Assembly: GCF_003330765.1 (NCBI RefSeq)
Contig: NZ_CP024902.1
Coordinates: 1,054,001-1,118,000 of the forward strand
Direction of reading: 5' to 3'
Source of the DNA: Burkholderia pyrrocinia
GTDB lineage: Bacteria > Pseudomonadota > Gammaproteobacteria > Burkholderiales > Burkholderiaceae
Length of the DNA stretch: 64,000 nucleotides
Shown here: one piece after another, positions 47,246 through 59,516 of the stretch
Layout: each line of letters opens with the position of its first letter
Numbering within the stretch: position 1 is the first letter of the stretch
Translations under genes and position numbers: made by a program
Notes under the pieces: model-generated
Seen by the model: the letters and a program-made list of their open reading frames with translations, nothing else
Told to the model about the DNA's origin: nothing
Database searches by the model: none

Positions 47246-47361
47246 GCCGCGCATCGCCCGGTGTGCGTGAGCGCCGGGTGCGACGACGCGCCGTGCCCGA
47301 GGCCGTGGCAACCGGGCGGGCCGCTTTTTCGGAAGGAGCGGGGCGTGTGCGTTTCGCCGGC

Positions 47362-47397
47362 AACAAAAAACCCCGCAGACTTGCGTCATGCGGGGTT
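47362..47397 (-). terminator. Intrinsic terminator of the tmRNA gene
   Basis: AACCCCGCA/TGCGGGGTT with an 11-nt loop, followed on the minus strand by TTTTGTTG. Confidence 0.9.
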
Positions 47398-47417
47398 CGT
47401 GCGGCGAACGCGGTGTT

Positions 47418-47787
47418 TGGTGGAGGCGGCGGGAATCGAACCCGCGTCCAGAAGCGCTCTACGACTAGTTCTACATGTTTAGTTCAGTCATTTGATTTAA
47501 CCGCAGCGACGCGGACGAACACGCTGCACTACGGCGATTCGCTAGATTTTCGACCCTGGTGTCGCGACGCCGACAGGGCTTAACTGACGTAAATGACCTC
47601 TGGCGGTATTGCTACCGGTCTTGCGACACTAGCCCGTCAGTGAACTAGGCAGAGGACGGCGGCCCTTAGGCTGCCAGTGCGAACGTTTCGTCGTTTGCAG
47701 TTACGATTTTCCCATTGATTAACGAGGTGACGGGTCCTCGACATGCCCTAGCCGCTTCACAACCCCTGTCGAAACCAGGTCGCCCCC
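47418..47787 (-). ncRNA. ssrA: tmRNA (SsrA)
   Basis: 370 nt on the minus strand. The acceptor stem GGGGGCG pairs with CGCCTCC before A-CCA; the T-arm has GGTTCGATTCC. The internal frame GCA AAC GAC GAA ACG TTC GCA CTG GCA GCC TAA encodes the degradation tag ANDETFALAA. It rescues stalled ribosomes together with SmpB. It starts 17 bp downstream of the gph stop codon on the same strand and has its own terminator. Confidence 0.98.
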
Positions 47788-47803
47788 GCGGTAAGATCAA
47801 TCA

Positions 47804-48520
47804 TTATAGCCCAACATCGCGCAGCAGTTCGCGCAGTTCCTGCGTCGTGTCGACGAGATGCTGGGCCTGCCAGTCGGCCGGCGCGGCGCCGTCGCCGCAG
47901 TAGCCGTACGCGGCCGCGACCGTCGCCATGCCGGCGGCGCTGCCGGCCTGAATGTCGCGCAGGTCGTCGCCGACGTAGACGATGCGTGCGGGCGCGAGCG
48001 TCAACTGGTCGGCTGCATGCAGCAGCGGGGCCGGATGCGGCTTCGGGTGCGGCGTTGTGTCGCCCCCGACGACGCAGGCGGCGCGCGGGGCGAGGCCGAG
48101 CAGATCGACGAGCGGCGCCGTGAGCCGCATTGCCTTGTTCGTGACGATGCCCCAGCGCACGCCGCGCGCATCGAGTTCGTCGAGCACGTCGCCGATGCCG
48201 GGGAACAGCGCCGTATGCACGCACAGATCCGTCGCGTAGTTGGTCAGGAACTCGTCGCGCATCGCTTCGTAGCCGGGCGTTTGCGGATCGATGCCGAACG
48301 CGCCGCCGAGCAGGCCGCGTGCGCCGGCCGAGGCCAGCGGCCGCAGCACGTCGAGCGGCGTTTCGGGCAGGCCGCGTCCGCGCTGCATCTTGTTGACGGC
48401 AGCCGCGAGATCGGGCGCCGTGTCGGCGAGCGTGCCGTCCAGGTCGAACAGCACGGCATCGCAGTGCAGCAGGCGCGGTTCGTCGAGTGCGACCCGCGCG
48501 GTCGAAAGGGGAGTCGTCAT
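47804..48520 (-). CDS. gph: Phosphoglycolate phosphatase (HAD family)
   Basis: 238 residues. HAD motif I VLFDLDGTLADTAPDLAAAV (about residue 22), motif II/III ...GIVTNKAMRLTAPLV and GGDTTPHPKPHPAPLL, and motif IV VYVGDDLRDIQAGSAAGM. The cap-domain layout fits Gph, which dephosphorylates 2-phosphoglycolate. The ATG at 48520 (MTTPLSTARVALDEPRLL) lies 13 bp after the ubiG stop; ubiG-gph coupling is common in this group. Other HAD substrates cannot be excluded. Confidence 0.9.
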   Translation of the reverse strand: MTTPLSTARVALDEPRLLHCDAVLFDLDGTLADTAPDLAAAVNKMQRGRGLPETPLDVLRPLASAGARGLLGGAFGIDPQTPGYEAMRDEFLTNYATDLCVHTALFPGIGDVLDELDARGVRWGIVTNKAMRLTAPLVDLLGLAPRAACVVGGDTTPHPKPHPAPLLHAADQLTLAPARIVYVGDDLRDIQAGSAAGMATVAAAYGYCGDGAAPADWQAQHLVDTTQELRELLRDVGL

Positions 48521-48533
48521 GCCGGTCGGAGGG

Positions 48534-49232
48534 TCACGCGCCGCGGCGGCACGCGACGAGGTAGTTGATGTCGGTGTCGTTCGACAGCGCGAAGCGCTTG
48601 CCGATCGGGTGATACGTGATGCCCTTGATCTCCACGATGTGCAGATCCGTTGCGCGCACAAAGCCGGCCAGTTCCGACGGGCGGATGAAGCGCGCGTAGT
48701 CGTGCGTGCCCTTCGGCAGCATTTGCGCGATGTACTCCGCTCCGATCACTGCAAACAGATAGGACTTCAGGTTGCGGTTCAGCGTCGAGAAGAACACCCA
48801 GCCACCCGGCTTTACGAGCGTCGCGCATGCGGCGACGACATCGCCGGGTGACGGCACGTGCTCGAGCATTTCCATGCACGTGACGACATCGTAAGAGCCC
48901 GGTTCGCGCGCGGCGATCGCTTCGGCGGCGATGGCCTCGTAGTCGACCGAGATGCCGCTTTCGAGGCAGTGCAGGTCGGCGACGCCAAGCGCTTCGGTCG
49001 ACAGGTCGATGCCTTTCACCTGTGCGCCGAGTCCGGCCATCGACTCGGACAGGATGCCGCCGCCGCAGCCGATGTCGAGTGCACGCTTACCAGCCAGGTG
49101 CGCATGCGCGTCGATCCAGCCGAGCCGGACCGGGTTCAGGTCGTGCAGCGGCTTGAATTCGGCATTCGGATCCCACCACCGATGGGCGAGGTCGCTGAAT
49201 TTCTGGAGTTCGTGCGGATCGGCGTTGGTCAT
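48534..49232 (-). CDS. ubiG: Ubiquinone biosynthesis O-methyltransferase UbiG
   Basis: 232 residues. Begins [20 protein letters not shown] then [20 protein letters not shown], the UbiG signature. SAM motif I is [20 protein letters not shown] (about residue 56). It carries out both O-methylations of ubiquinone synthesis. The length matches UbiG (about 240). It is the first gene of the ubiG-gph pair. Confidence 0.97.
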   Translation of the reverse strand: MTNADPHELQKFSDLAHRWWDPNAEFKPLHDLNPVRLGWIDAHAHLAGKRALDIGCGGGILSESMAGLGAQVKGIDLSTEALGVADLHCLESGISVDYEAIAAEAIAAREPGSYDVVTCMEMLEHVPSPGDVVAACATLVKPGGWVFFSTLNRNLKSYLFAVIGAEYIAQMLPKGTHDYARFIRPSELAGFVRATDLHIVEIKGITYHPIGKRFALSNDTDINYLVACRRGA

Positions 49233-49334
49233 GTCGGCAAGCGGGCTACGGAAGGAGGGCGGTGCAACGGTGCGTCAGCCCCGAGTATATAAGCGGGCGG
49301 ACGACGAGGCCAGCAAGCGCCCGGAGGGCATCAA

Positions 49335-49363
49335 TGAAAAAGCCCCGCCGGAGCGGGGCTTTG
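49335..49363 (-). terminator. Intrinsic terminator after ompA
   Basis: AAAGCCCCGC/GCGGGGCTTT with loop TCCG, followed on the minus strand by TTCATTG. Confidence 0.9.
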
Positions 49364-49383
49364 AAGCAGTCGAAAACCGCGGC

Positions 49384-50052
49384 TTACTGCGCCGGAACGG
49401 TCGTCTTCTGGACTTCTTGCGTACCAACCACTTCGACTTCCACGCGGCGATCCGGTGCGAGGCAGGCGATCAGCTGCTTGCGGTTCTTCTGGTTGCAGCC
49501 AGTCGTAACCGGGTTGCGCTTGCCCTTGCCTTCCGTGTACACCTTGTTGGCCGGCACACCCTTGCTGACCAGGTACGACTTCACGGCTTGCGCGCGGCGC
49601 AGCGACAGACGGTCGTTGTACTTGTCCGAACCGATGCGGTCCGTGTAGCCCGTTGCGACGACCACTTCCGTGTTCATGCCTTCGATCTTCGAAGCCAGTT
49701 CGTCCAGCTTCTGCTTGCCCACCGGCTTGAGCGTTGCCTTGTCGAAGTCGAACAGTGCGTCAGCTTGATACGTGATCTTCTGGCTCGTGATGGCCGGAGC
49801 GACCGGAGCGACCGGCGGCTGCGGTGCCTGGGCGACCAGTGCGCCATCGCACTTCGCGTTGGCGGTGGCCGGCGTCCAGAACGCATCGCGCCAGCAGAGC
49901 TCGTTCGTGCCGTTCATCCACACCCATTCGCCCGTGCCGTTCACCCAGTTGTCATTGACGGCTTGACGCGACGCCGGCACCGACTGTGCCGAAGCGGATG
50001 CAGCCATAACTGCGGTAGCTGCAATGAACGCGAGCTTTGAAAGTTTATTCAT
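49384..50052 (-). CDS. OmpA-family outer-membrane protein
   Basis: 222 residues. Signal peptide MNKLSKLAFIAATAVMAASA, then a Trp/Asn-rich segment with a Cys pair (WVNGTGEWVWMNGTNELCWR ... NAKC) and a Pro/Val linker. The OmpA_C peptidoglycan-binding domain spans about residues 105-205 (DALFDFDKATLKPVGKQKLD, VVATGYTDRIGSDKYNDRLS and the Arg of SLRRAQAV). There is no eight-strand barrel, so this is a periplasm-facing anchor of the beta-proteobacterial OmpA type. The A/T-rich leader (about 80-100 nt) has TATACT upstream at plus 50130-50135. AGGAGA precedes the ATG. Confidence 0.94.
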   Translation of the reverse strand: MNKLSKLAFIAATAVMAASASAQSVPASRQAVNDNWVNGTGEWVWMNGTNELCWRDAFWTPATANAKCDGALVAQAPQPPVAPVAPAITSQKITYQADALFDFDKATLKPVGKQKLDELASKIEGMNTEVVVATGYTDRIGSDKYNDRLSLRRAQAVKSYLVSKGVPANKVYTEGKGKRNPVTTGCNQKNRKQLIACLAPDRRVEVEVVGTQEVQKTTVPAQ

Positions 50053-50484
50053 ATTTCTCCTCTCGAAATTGAGATTACCGCAGGTTTACTGCGAGCCTGT
50101 TGACGGTGACAAGTCATACATTGCTCGAAGTATAACATTGGTGCGGTACAAAAAACGCGGCACCGCTCTGTGCTGTGTAGACTTCGAGCAGCGTCTAACC
50201 ATCAGTGCGTTGGCATTTTGCCATATCGTTCCCTTCCTACGAAAAAAAATCCTCCCCACCCTAAGATCGCCTCAACGTTTGTGGTGCATGCGCAACACCG
50301 GCCTGCCGTAACTTTTAGAAATTGTCAAGAGTGTGTCGGCGAAATTGCGCGGATGAATGCAGCTGTTTACTCGCGCGCGTGAAACAAGCATGGTGCGATC
50401 GTCCGCGACGTCGAGTCGCGTGTGATTTCGGTCGATTCACCGCCGCCGCGATTTTCGCTATTTATATATAGAGGGGGAGGCGAA
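50053..50484. other. Intergenic region between ompA and gyrA promoters
   Basis: About 430 bp, A/T-richer than its surroundings. It contains the ompA leader and promoter (minus), poly-A and poly-T tracts (about 50240-50250), and a short inverted repeat GCGAC/GTCGC near 50405-50421. A/T tracts ATTTTCGC/TATTTATATATAGA at 50450-50470 may be a supercoiling-sensitive element for gyrA. I see no gene. Confidence 0.5.
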
Positions 50485-50512
50485 TTGGCGGCTGATGGGC
50501 GCATGTTAGAAT
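50485..50512 (+). promoter_or_regulatory. gyrA promoter candidate
   Basis: TTGGCG (50485-50490) and TAGAAT (50507-50512) with a 16-bp spacer; predicted start near 50519 gives a 65-nt leader. Confidence 0.6.
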
Positions 50513-50585
50513 CTCGCGTTGCGTTGCGCATGCAGCGCCCACGCGAAAGGCGTTCGCCGTCTTCGCTCCGAAACGATACGGATAC

Positions 50586-53189
<2,604 letters not shown>

Positions 53190-53272
53190 AGAACGGATGA
53201 GACTCTGGCCGCCGCGGGCGTGAAGCGCCGCGGCCGGCGAGCAACCATTCATATTTCCAAAAGGGAGTGATG

Positions 53273-53872
53273 ATGCAAAAGCAATTCAAGCAACTGGTCC
53301 TGCTGGCTGCACTGGTGCCGACGTTCGCGATGGCGCAAGCGCTGTCGAATTCCGCACCGGCGCCGGCCGCGGCAGCTGCGCCGATCGACGCCGACAAGAA
53401 GGGTGCGATCAAGGATCTGCTCGACGCGATCGACGCGCCGAAGCTCGTGTCGGCAATCGGCAACAGCGCCGAGATGCAGGCCAAGCAGCTCGTGCCGGCG
53501 ATCCTGTCGGACGCGCTGTCGGAAAACAAGACGCTGAACGACAAGCAGAAGCAGGCTGCCGTTCCGTCGCTGCAAAAGAACGCGGTGCCGAAGCTGGTCG
53601 ACGGCGCGGGCAAGGTGTTCGGTACGCAGCAGTTCCAGAACGACGCGATGTCGGCTCAGTACGACGCATACGCGAAGTACTACAGCACGTCGGAGATCAA
53701 GGATCTGACGACGTTCTACAAGAGCCCGACGGGTCGCAAGTTCATCCAGGTTCAGGATCAGGTCGGCCGCGACGTGGTCAACGGCCTGATGCAGAAGTAC
53801 ATGCCGCAAGCGATTCAGGCGACGCGCACGCAGGCTGACAAGGAAGTCGCAGCAGTCAAGCCGGGCAAGTAA
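53273..53872 (+). CDS. DUF2059 exported protein
   Basis: 199 residues. Signal peptide MQKQFKQLVLLAALVPTFAM then AQA. DUF2059 core: MSAQYDAYAKYYSTSEIKDL and TTFYKSPTGRKFIQ near the end. Among three adjacent start codons (GTG, ATG, ATG) the last at 53273 has the best spacing from AAGGGAG. Conserved and usually found next to gyrA/serC in Burkholderia; function unknown. Confidence 0.9.
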   Translation: MQKQFKQLVLLAALVPTFAMAQALSNSAPAPAAAAAPIDADKKGAIKDLLDAIDAPKLVSAIGNSAEMQAKQLVPAILSDALSENKTLNDKQKQAAVPSLQKNAVPKLVDGAGKVFGTQQFQNDAMSAQYDAYAKYYSTSEIKDLTTFYKSPTGRKFIQVQDQVGRDVVNGLMQKYMPQAIQATRTQADKEVAAVKPGK

Positions 53873-53888
53873 GCTGTCCGGGCACGCC

Positions 53889-53975
53889 CCCGGCCGTTCG
53901 GCCGGGTTTGGCGGGAGCCTGACGACAGTGCGATAATGGCCGTTTGCGCGAGAGCGCAAGCGGCCATTTCTTTTC
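53889..53975 (+). terminator. Two terminator hairpins after the DUF2059 gene
   Basis: CCCGGCC/GGCCGGG with loop GTTC at 53889-53906, followed by TTTG. A stronger stem AATGGCCG.TTGCGC/GCGCAA.CGGCCATT with loop GAGA lies at 53935-53968, followed by TTCTTTTCT. Both lie before serC. Confidence 0.8.
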
Positions 53976-54044
53976 TGGCGCGGCTCATTTGCAACTGACA
54001 TGCGGCGGCAAGCCGCCGGTCGCGTCCCTCCCGAGGTTTTCACG

Positions 54045-55127
54045 ATGCGCGTCTTTAATTTCTCCGCCGGCCCTGCGGCGATGCCCGAGGAAGTGCTGCG
54101 GCAGGCCGCCGGCGAAATGCTCGACTGGCACGGCAGCGGCATGAGCGTGATGGAGATGAGCCATCGCGGCAAGGAGTTCATGTCGATTCACGAGGCCGCG
54201 CTGACCGACCTGCGCGACCTGCTCGGCGTGCCGGCAAGCCACCGGATCCTGTTCCTGCAGGGCGGCGGTATCGCGGAAAACGCGATCGTGCCGATGAACC
54301 TGCTCGGGTCGCGCAAGACTGCCGACTTCGTCGTGACGGGCTCGTGGTCGCAGAAATCGTTCGGCGAGGCGAGCAAGTACTGCACGCCGCATCTCGCCGC
54401 GACCGGCAAGACGGAAGACGGCTTCACGCGTGCGCCCGTACGCGCCGAATGGCAGCTGTCGGACGATCCGGCCTACGTGCATCTGTGCACCAACGAGACG
54501 ATCGACGGCGTCGAGACGTTCGAGATTCCCGATCTCGGCGACGTGCCGCTGGTTGCGGATGTCTCGTCGCACATCCTGTCGCGCCCGATGGACGTCGCGA
54601 AATACGGCGTGCTGTTCGGCGGCGCGCAGAAGAACATCGGGATGGCCGGCGTGACGGTCGTGATCGTTCGCGAGGATCTGCTCGATCGCGCGCTGTCGAT
54701 CTGCCCGTCCGCGTTCGAATGGAAGACCGTCGCCGCAAACAACTCGCTGTACAACACGCCGCCCACCTACGCGATCTACATCGCGGGCCTCGTGTTCCAG
54801 TGGCTGAAGCGGCAGGGTGGCCTCGAAGCGATCGAGGCCCGCAATCTCGAAAAATCGAAGCTGCTCTATGACACGATCGATGCGAGCAGTTTCTATCTGA
54901 ACAAGGTCGAGCCGGCAGCGCGTTCGCGGATGAACGTGCCGTTTTTCCTGGCCGACGAAACGCGCAATGAAGACTTCCTTGCCGGCGCAAAGGCGCGCGG
55001 GCTGCTGCAGCTGAAGGGCCACAAGTCCGTCGGCGGCATGCGGGCGTCGATCTACAACGCGGTGCCGCTCGACGGCGTGAAAGCGCTCGTCGAGTACATG
55101 AAGGACTTCGAGCAGCGCGGCGCCTGA
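54045..55127 (+). CDS. serC: Phosphoserine aminotransferase
   Basis: 360 residues, PLP-dependent. Starts [20 protein letters not shown], followed by [14 protein letters not shown]; the PLP Lys is in [14 protein letters not shown] (about residue 197). Makes 3-phosphoserine and can act in pyridoxine synthesis. I chose the ATG at 54045, giving the conserved start; the in-frame ATG 15 codons earlier is not family-like. First gene of serC-pheA-tyrA-aroA-cmk-rpsA. Confidence 0.97.
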   Translation: MRVFNFSAGPAAMPEEVLRQAAGEMLDWHGSGMSVMEMSHRGKEFMSIHEAALTDLRDLLGVPASHRILFLQGGGIAENAIVPMNLLGSRKTADFVVTGSWSQKSFGEASKYCTPHLAATGKTEDGFTRAPVRAEWQLSDDPAYVHLCTNETIDGVETFEIPDLGDVPLVADVSSHILSRPMDVAKYGVLFGGAQKNIGMAGVTVVIVREDLLDRALSICPSAFEWKTVAANNSLYNTPPTYAIYIAGLVFQWLKRQGGLEAIEARNLEKSKLLYDTIDASSFYLNKVEPAARSRMNVPFFLADETRNEDFLAGAKARGLLQLKGHKSVGGMRASIYNAVPLDGVKALVEYMKDFEQRGA

Positions 55128-55160
55128 CGGCGGCGCTGTTCAAACAGCACGGCAAAACGC

Positions 55161-56243
55161 ATGGACGACGAACTGAATTCCCGGCTGAAACCGCTGCGCG
55201 ATCGCATCGACGCGATCGACGCGCAGCTGATCGCGCTCCTGAACCAGCGCGCCGCGGTGGCGCTGGAGGTGGGCGAGGTCAAGAAGCATTTCAACGCGCC
55301 GGTGTTCCGGCCGGAGCGCGAGCTGCAGGTCATCGCGCGACTGCAGGACATGAGCGCGGGGCCGCTCGCGAGCGAGCACATCAGCGCGATCTGGCGCGAG
55401 ATCATGGCGGCGAGCCGCGCGCTCGAGCAGACCATCCACGTCGCGTTCCTCGGGCCGGTCGGCACGTATAGCGAACAGGCGATGCTCGAGTATTTCGGCC
55501 AGTCGATCGAAGGGCTGCCGTGCCCGTCGATCGACGAGGTGTTCCGCTCGGTCGAGGCCGGCGCGTCCGCGTTCGGCATCGCGCCGGTCGAGAATTCGAC
55601 CGAAGGGGCCGTGTCGCGTACGCTCGACCTGCTGCTGCAGACGCAACTGCTGATCAGCGGCGAGCTCGCGCTGCCCATCCACCACAACCTGCTCACGCAA
55701 GGCGGCACGCTCGACGGTGTGAAGCGCGTCTGCGCGCATGCGCAGGCGCTTGCGCAATGCCAGCAGTGGCTCGCCGCGAATGCGCCGCAGCTCGCGCGGC
55801 AGGCGGTGTCGAGCAACGCGGAGGCCGCGCGTCTCGCGGCGGCCGATCCAACCGTCGCGGCGATCGCGGGCGACCGTGCGGCCGCGCACTACGGATTGCA
55901 GATCGCGTTCTCGCTGATCCAGGACGATCCGCACAACCGCACGCGTTTCGTGATCGTCGGCAAGCAGCCGGCCGGGCAAAGCGGTCACGACCAGACGTCG
56001 CTGATCGTGTCGGTGAAGAATGAGCCGGGTGCCGTGTTCAAGCTGCTCGAACCGCTCGCGCGGCACGGCGTGTCGATGACGCGCTTCGAGTCGCGTCCGG
56101 CGCGCGTCGGCACGTGGGAGTACTACTTCTACATCGACATCGAAGGGCACCGGGACGATGCGGCGGTTGCGGCCGCGCTCGCGGAACTCGGCCAGAAGGC
56201 CGCGTTCCTGAAGATACTCGGTTCGTATCCGAGCGCACGCTGA
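55161..56243 (+). CDS. pheA: Bifunctional chorismate mutase/prephenate dehydratase (P-protein)
   Basis: 360 residues. Chorismate mutase domain (residues about 1-85: LKPLRDRIDAIDAQLIALLN). Prephenate dehydratase domain (VAFLGPVGTYSEQAMLEYFG, APVENSTEGAVSRTLD and catalytic NRTRFVIVG). C-terminal ACT domain with the Phe-binding ESRP motif (SMTRFESRPARVG), so feedback inhibition by phenylalanine is expected. Confidence 0.97.
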   Translation: MDDELNSRLKPLRDRIDAIDAQLIALLNQRAAVALEVGEVKKHFNAPVFRPERELQVIARLQDMSAGPLASEHISAIWREIMAASRALEQTIHVAFLGPVGTYSEQAMLEYFGQSIEGLPCPSIDEVFRSVEAGASAFGIAPVENSTEGAVSRTLDLLLQTQLLISGELALPIHHNLLTQGGTLDGVKRVCAHAQALAQCQQWLAANAPQLARQAVSSNAEAARLAAADPTVAAIAGDRAAAHYGLQIAFSLIQDDPHNRTRFVIVGKQPAGQSGHDQTSLIVSVKNEPGAVFKLLEPLARHGVSMTRFESRPARVGTWEYYFYIDIEGHRDDAAVAAALAELGQKAAFLKILGSYPSAR

Positions 56244-56429
56244 TGCGCGGCGGCCCGTCGCCTGCTCGCGCAGGCGTTGCGGCCAGGCGGGCAGGGCAGG
56301 CCGGTCGGCGCTGCCGAAGGCGGGTTCGGGCGGCATCCGGTGCAGGTTGCGCCGGGTGCGGGCCCGTTGCCCGGAATCTGGAATTCCGTGTGCGGGGCGT
56401 CGTTCCGCGCGCGTAACTTGGCTCATGTC

Positions 56430-57356
56430 GTGTCAGGCTTTGCATTCAACAAACTGGTCATCTTCGGTGTCGGCCTGATCGGCGGATCGCTGGCTCGCGC
56501 GCTGCGCGAGCGCGCGCCGGGCGGCGCGGGCGAGATCGTCGGCGTGGGCCGCTCACGTGCATCGGTCGAGCGCGCGCTGTCGCTCGGCGTGATCGACCGC
56601 GCGGCGGCGCTCGACGACGACGCGCAGTTGCGCGACGCGCTTGCCGGTGCCGATCTCGTGCTGCTGGCCGCGCCCGTCGCGCAGACGGGCCCGCTGCTCG
56701 CGCGCATCGCGCCGTGGCTCGCCGATGCGACGATCGTCACCGATGCGGGCAGCACCAAGTCCGATGTCGTCGCGGCCGCGCGCGAAGCGCTCGGGCCGCG
56801 GATCGCGCAGTTCGTGCCGGGGCATCCGATCGCCGGTCGCGAGTCGAGCGGCGTCGAGGCTGCGTTGCCGGACCTGTACGTCGGCCGCAACGTCGTGCTG
56901 TGCCCGCTGCCGGAGAACCCGCCCGAATCGGTCGCGCGGATCGACGCGATGTGGCGCGCGACCGGCGCCGACGTTCGCACGATGAGCACCGGGCAGCACG
57001 ATCGCGTGTTCGCGTCGATCAGCCATCTGCCGCACGTGCTGTCGTTTGCGCTCGTCGAGCAGATCCTCGGCGAGGCGGACGCGGAGCTGAAATTCTCGTA
57101 CGCGGCGGGCGGCTTCCGCGATTTCACGCGCATCGCGGCGTCGAGCCCGGAAATGTGGCGCGACGTGTGCGTCGCGAACCGCGCGGCGCTGCTCGACGAA
57201 CTCGACGGCTACACGCGCGTGCTCACGCGGCTGCGTGCGGCGATCGACGCCGGCGACGGCGCGGCGCTCGAAGCCGTATTCACGCGCTCGCGCGCTGCGC
57301 GCAAGGCATGGCAGGAGCGTGGCGGCAAGCCCGCTGCCGAACCGGTCAAGAAATAA
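56430..57356 (+). CDS. tyrA: Prephenate dehydrogenase
   Basis: 308 residues if started at GTG 56430 ([20 protein letters not shown]). Rossmann GxGxxG at residue about 13 binds NAD. Catalytic His is in [17 protein letters not shown], and the substrate region is [16 protein letters not shown]. Makes 4-hydroxyphenylpyruvate for tyrosine. No strong ribosome site precedes GTG, so the exact start is uncertain; a longer in-frame start at 56277 gives unrelated sequence. The 186-bp gap after pheA contains no aminotransferase gene. Confidence 0.92.
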   Translation: MSGFAFNKLVIFGVGLIGGSLARALRERAPGGAGEIVGVGRSRASVERALSLGVIDRAAALDDDAQLRDALAGADLVLLAAPVAQTGPLLARIAPWLADATIVTDAGSTKSDVVAAAREALGPRIAQFVPGHPIAGRESSGVEAALPDLYVGRNVVLCPLPENPPESVARIDAMWRATGADVRTMSTGQHDRVFASISHLPHVLSFALVEQILGEADAELKFSYAAGGFRDFTRIAASSPEMWRDVCVANRAALLDELDGYTRVLTRLRAAIDAGDGAALEAVFTRSRAARKAWQERGGKPAAEPVKK

Positions 57357-57369
57357 CAGGACGATTCCC

Positions 57370-58674
57370 ATGGACTATCTCGATCTCGGCCCGTACTCCA
57401 GCGCATCGGGCACCGTGCGCCTGCCCGGCTCGAAGAGCATTTCGAACCGCGTGCTGCTGCTCGCGGCGCTTGCCGAAGGCGATACGACGATCACCAATCT
57501 GCTCGACTCCGACGACACGCGCGTGATGCTCGATGCGCTCGGCAAGCTCGGCGTGAGGCTCGCGCGCGACGGCGACACCTGCGTCGTCACGGGCACGCGC
57601 GGTGCGTTCACCGCGAAGACGGCCGACCTGTTCCTCGGCAACGCGGGCACGGCCGTGCGGCCGCTGACCGCCGCGCTCGCGGTGAACGGCGGCGACTATC
57701 GCGTGCACGGCGTGCCGCGCATGCACGAGCGGCCGATCGGCGATCTCGTCGACGGCCTGCGGCAGATCGGCGCGCAGATCGACTACGAGCTGAACGAAGG
57801 CTACCCGCCGCTGCGGATCAAGCCCGCGACGATCTCGGTCGACGCGCCGATCCGCGTGCGCGGCGACGTGTCGAGCCAGTTCCTCACGGCGCTTCTGATG
57901 ACGCTGCCGCTCGTGAAGGCGAAGGATGGCAAGACCGTCGTCGAGGTCGACGGCGAGCTGATCTCGAAGCCCTACATCGACATCACGATCCGGCTGATGG
58001 AACGCTTCGGCGTGGTCGTCGAGCGCGACGGCTGGCAGCGCTTCGTCGTGCCGGCCGGCGTTCGCTACCGCTCGCCGGGGCGGATCATGGTCGAGGGCGA
58101 TGCGTCGTCCGCATCGTACTTCCTCGCGGCCGGCGCGCTTGGCGGCGGCCCGCTGCGTGTCGAGGGCGTGGGGCGCGCGAGCATCCAGGGCGACGTCGGC
58201 TTCGCGAACGCGCTGATGCAGATGGGCGCGAACGTGACGATGGGCGACGACTGGATCGACGTGCGCGGCATCGGCCACGACCACGGCAAGCTCGAGCCGA
58301 TCGACATGGATTTCAACCTGATCCCCGATGCGGCAATGACGATCGCGGTCGCCGCGCTGTTCGCGAGCGGCACGAGCACGCTGCGCAACATCGCGAGCTG
58401 GCGCGTGAAGGAGACCGACCGCATCGCCGCGATGGCGACCGAGCTGCGCAAGGTCGGCGCGATTGTCGAGGAAGGCCCCGACTATCTCGTCGTCACGCCG
58501 CCGGAAACGCTCACGCCGAACGCGGCGATCGACACGTACGACGATCACCGGATGGCGATGTGCTTCTCGCTCGTCAGCCTGGGCGGCGTGCCCGTGCGGA
58601 TCAACGATCCGAAGTGCGTCGGCAAGACGTTCCCCGACTATTTCGACCGCTTCGCCGCGCTCGCAAAAGCCTGA
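57370..58674 (+). CDS. aroA: 5-enolpyruvylshikimate-3-phosphate synthase
   Basis: 434 residues. PEP/shikimate-3-phosphate binding motifs [18 protein letters not shown] (about residue 20), [17 protein letters not shown] (about residue 92) and the C-terminal [19 protein letters not shown]. Residues around [10 protein letters not shown] are those of class I, glyphosate-sensitive enzymes. Start at 57370 follows 13 bp after tyrA. Confidence 0.97.
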   Translation: MDYLDLGPYSSASGTVRLPGSKSISNRVLLLAALAEGDTTITNLLDSDDTRVMLDALGKLGVRLARDGDTCVVTGTRGAFTAKTADLFLGNAGTAVRPLTAALAVNGGDYRVHGVPRMHERPIGDLVDGLRQIGAQIDYELNEGYPPLRIKPATISVDAPIRVRGDVSSQFLTALLMTLPLVKAKDGKTVVEVDGELISKPYIDITIRLMERFGVVVERDGWQRFVVPAGVRYRSPGRIMVEGDASSASYFLAAGALGGGPLRVEGVGRASIQGDVGFANALMQMGANVTMGDDWIDVRGIGHDHGKLEPIDMDFNLIPDAAMTIAVAALFASGTSTLRNIASWRVKETDRIAAMATELRKVGAIVEEGPDYLVVTPPETLTPNAAIDTYDDHRMAMCFSLVSLGGVPVRINDPKCVGKTFPDYFDRFAALAKA

Positions 58675-58687
58675 CCCGACTGTTCCG

Positions 58688-59374
58688 ATGAAATCGACCC
58701 GACCCTTTCACCCGACTCCCGTCATCACGATCGACGGCCCGACCGCTTCCGGCAAGGGCACCGTCGCGGCGCTCGTCGCGGCGCACCTCGGCTTCCACCT
58801 GCTCGACAGCGGCGCGCTGTACCGCCTTGCGGCGCTCGCCAGCGTGCGTTACGGCATCGCAGCGGAGGACATCGACGCGCTCGTGAAGCTGATCGACGAT
58901 CTCCATATCACGTTCCGCGAAGGCTGCGCGCAGCTCGACGGCGTCGATGTATCGAACGACATTCGCGCCGAAGCGGTCGGCAACCGCGCGTCCGCCATTG
59001 CCGTTCACGGGCCCGTGCGCACCGCGCTCGTCGCGCGCCAGCGTGCGTTCCGCAAGACGCCGGGCCTCGTTGCCGACGGGCGCGACATGGGCACGGTGAT
59101 CTTCCCGGACGCGGTGCTGAAGGTGTTCCTGACGGCCAGCGCCGAGGCACGCGCGACCAGACGGCATAAGCAATTGATGCAAAAAGGTTTTTCTGCTAAT
59201 ATAGATGACTTGCTCCGGGATCTTCGTGAACGTGATGCGCGCGACAGCAATCGCGCGGCCGCGCCGCTGAAGCCCGCGGCAGATGCCAGGCTGCTCGATA
59301 CGTCGGCACTTTCGGTTGATGAAGCAGTCGACCAGGTGCTGCAGTGGTACCGGGCGCTCGGCCAGCCCGCCTGA
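58688..59374 (+). CDS. cmk: Cytidylate kinase
   Basis: 228 residues. P-loop [20 protein letters not shown] (about residue 13) with [13 protein letters not shown], and the later [20 protein letters not shown] and [10 protein letters not shown] motifs. Phosphorylates CMP and dCMP. It starts 14 bp after aroA and precedes rpsA as in most proteobacteria. A/T-rich sequence in its 3' part (about 59170-59210, AAGGTTTTTCTGCTAATATAG) may contain the rpsA promoter. Confidence 0.97.
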   Translation: MKSTRPFHPTPVITIDGPTASGKGTVAALVAAHLGFHLLDSGALYRLAALASVRYGIAAEDIDALVKLIDDLHITFREGCAQLDGVDVSNDIRAEAVGNRASAIAVHGPVRTALVARQRAFRKTPGLVADGRDMGTVIFPDAVLKVFLTASAEARATRRHKQLMQKGFSANIDDLLRDLRERDARDSNRAAAPLKPAADARLLDTSALSVDEAVDQVLQWYRALGQPA

Positions 59375-59516
59375 GAAGGCGGGCAGCGGTAGGTGCTCCG
59401 CGTCGCAAGCGCGGAGCGTGTTTCGAACCCTTAACCCCGTGTGGTATTCGATCTGGCTCTTTCAGCCTGCCATTCCGGCCGGCGTGGCACAGCGATCCAT
59501 GCACAATCAGATTTTT

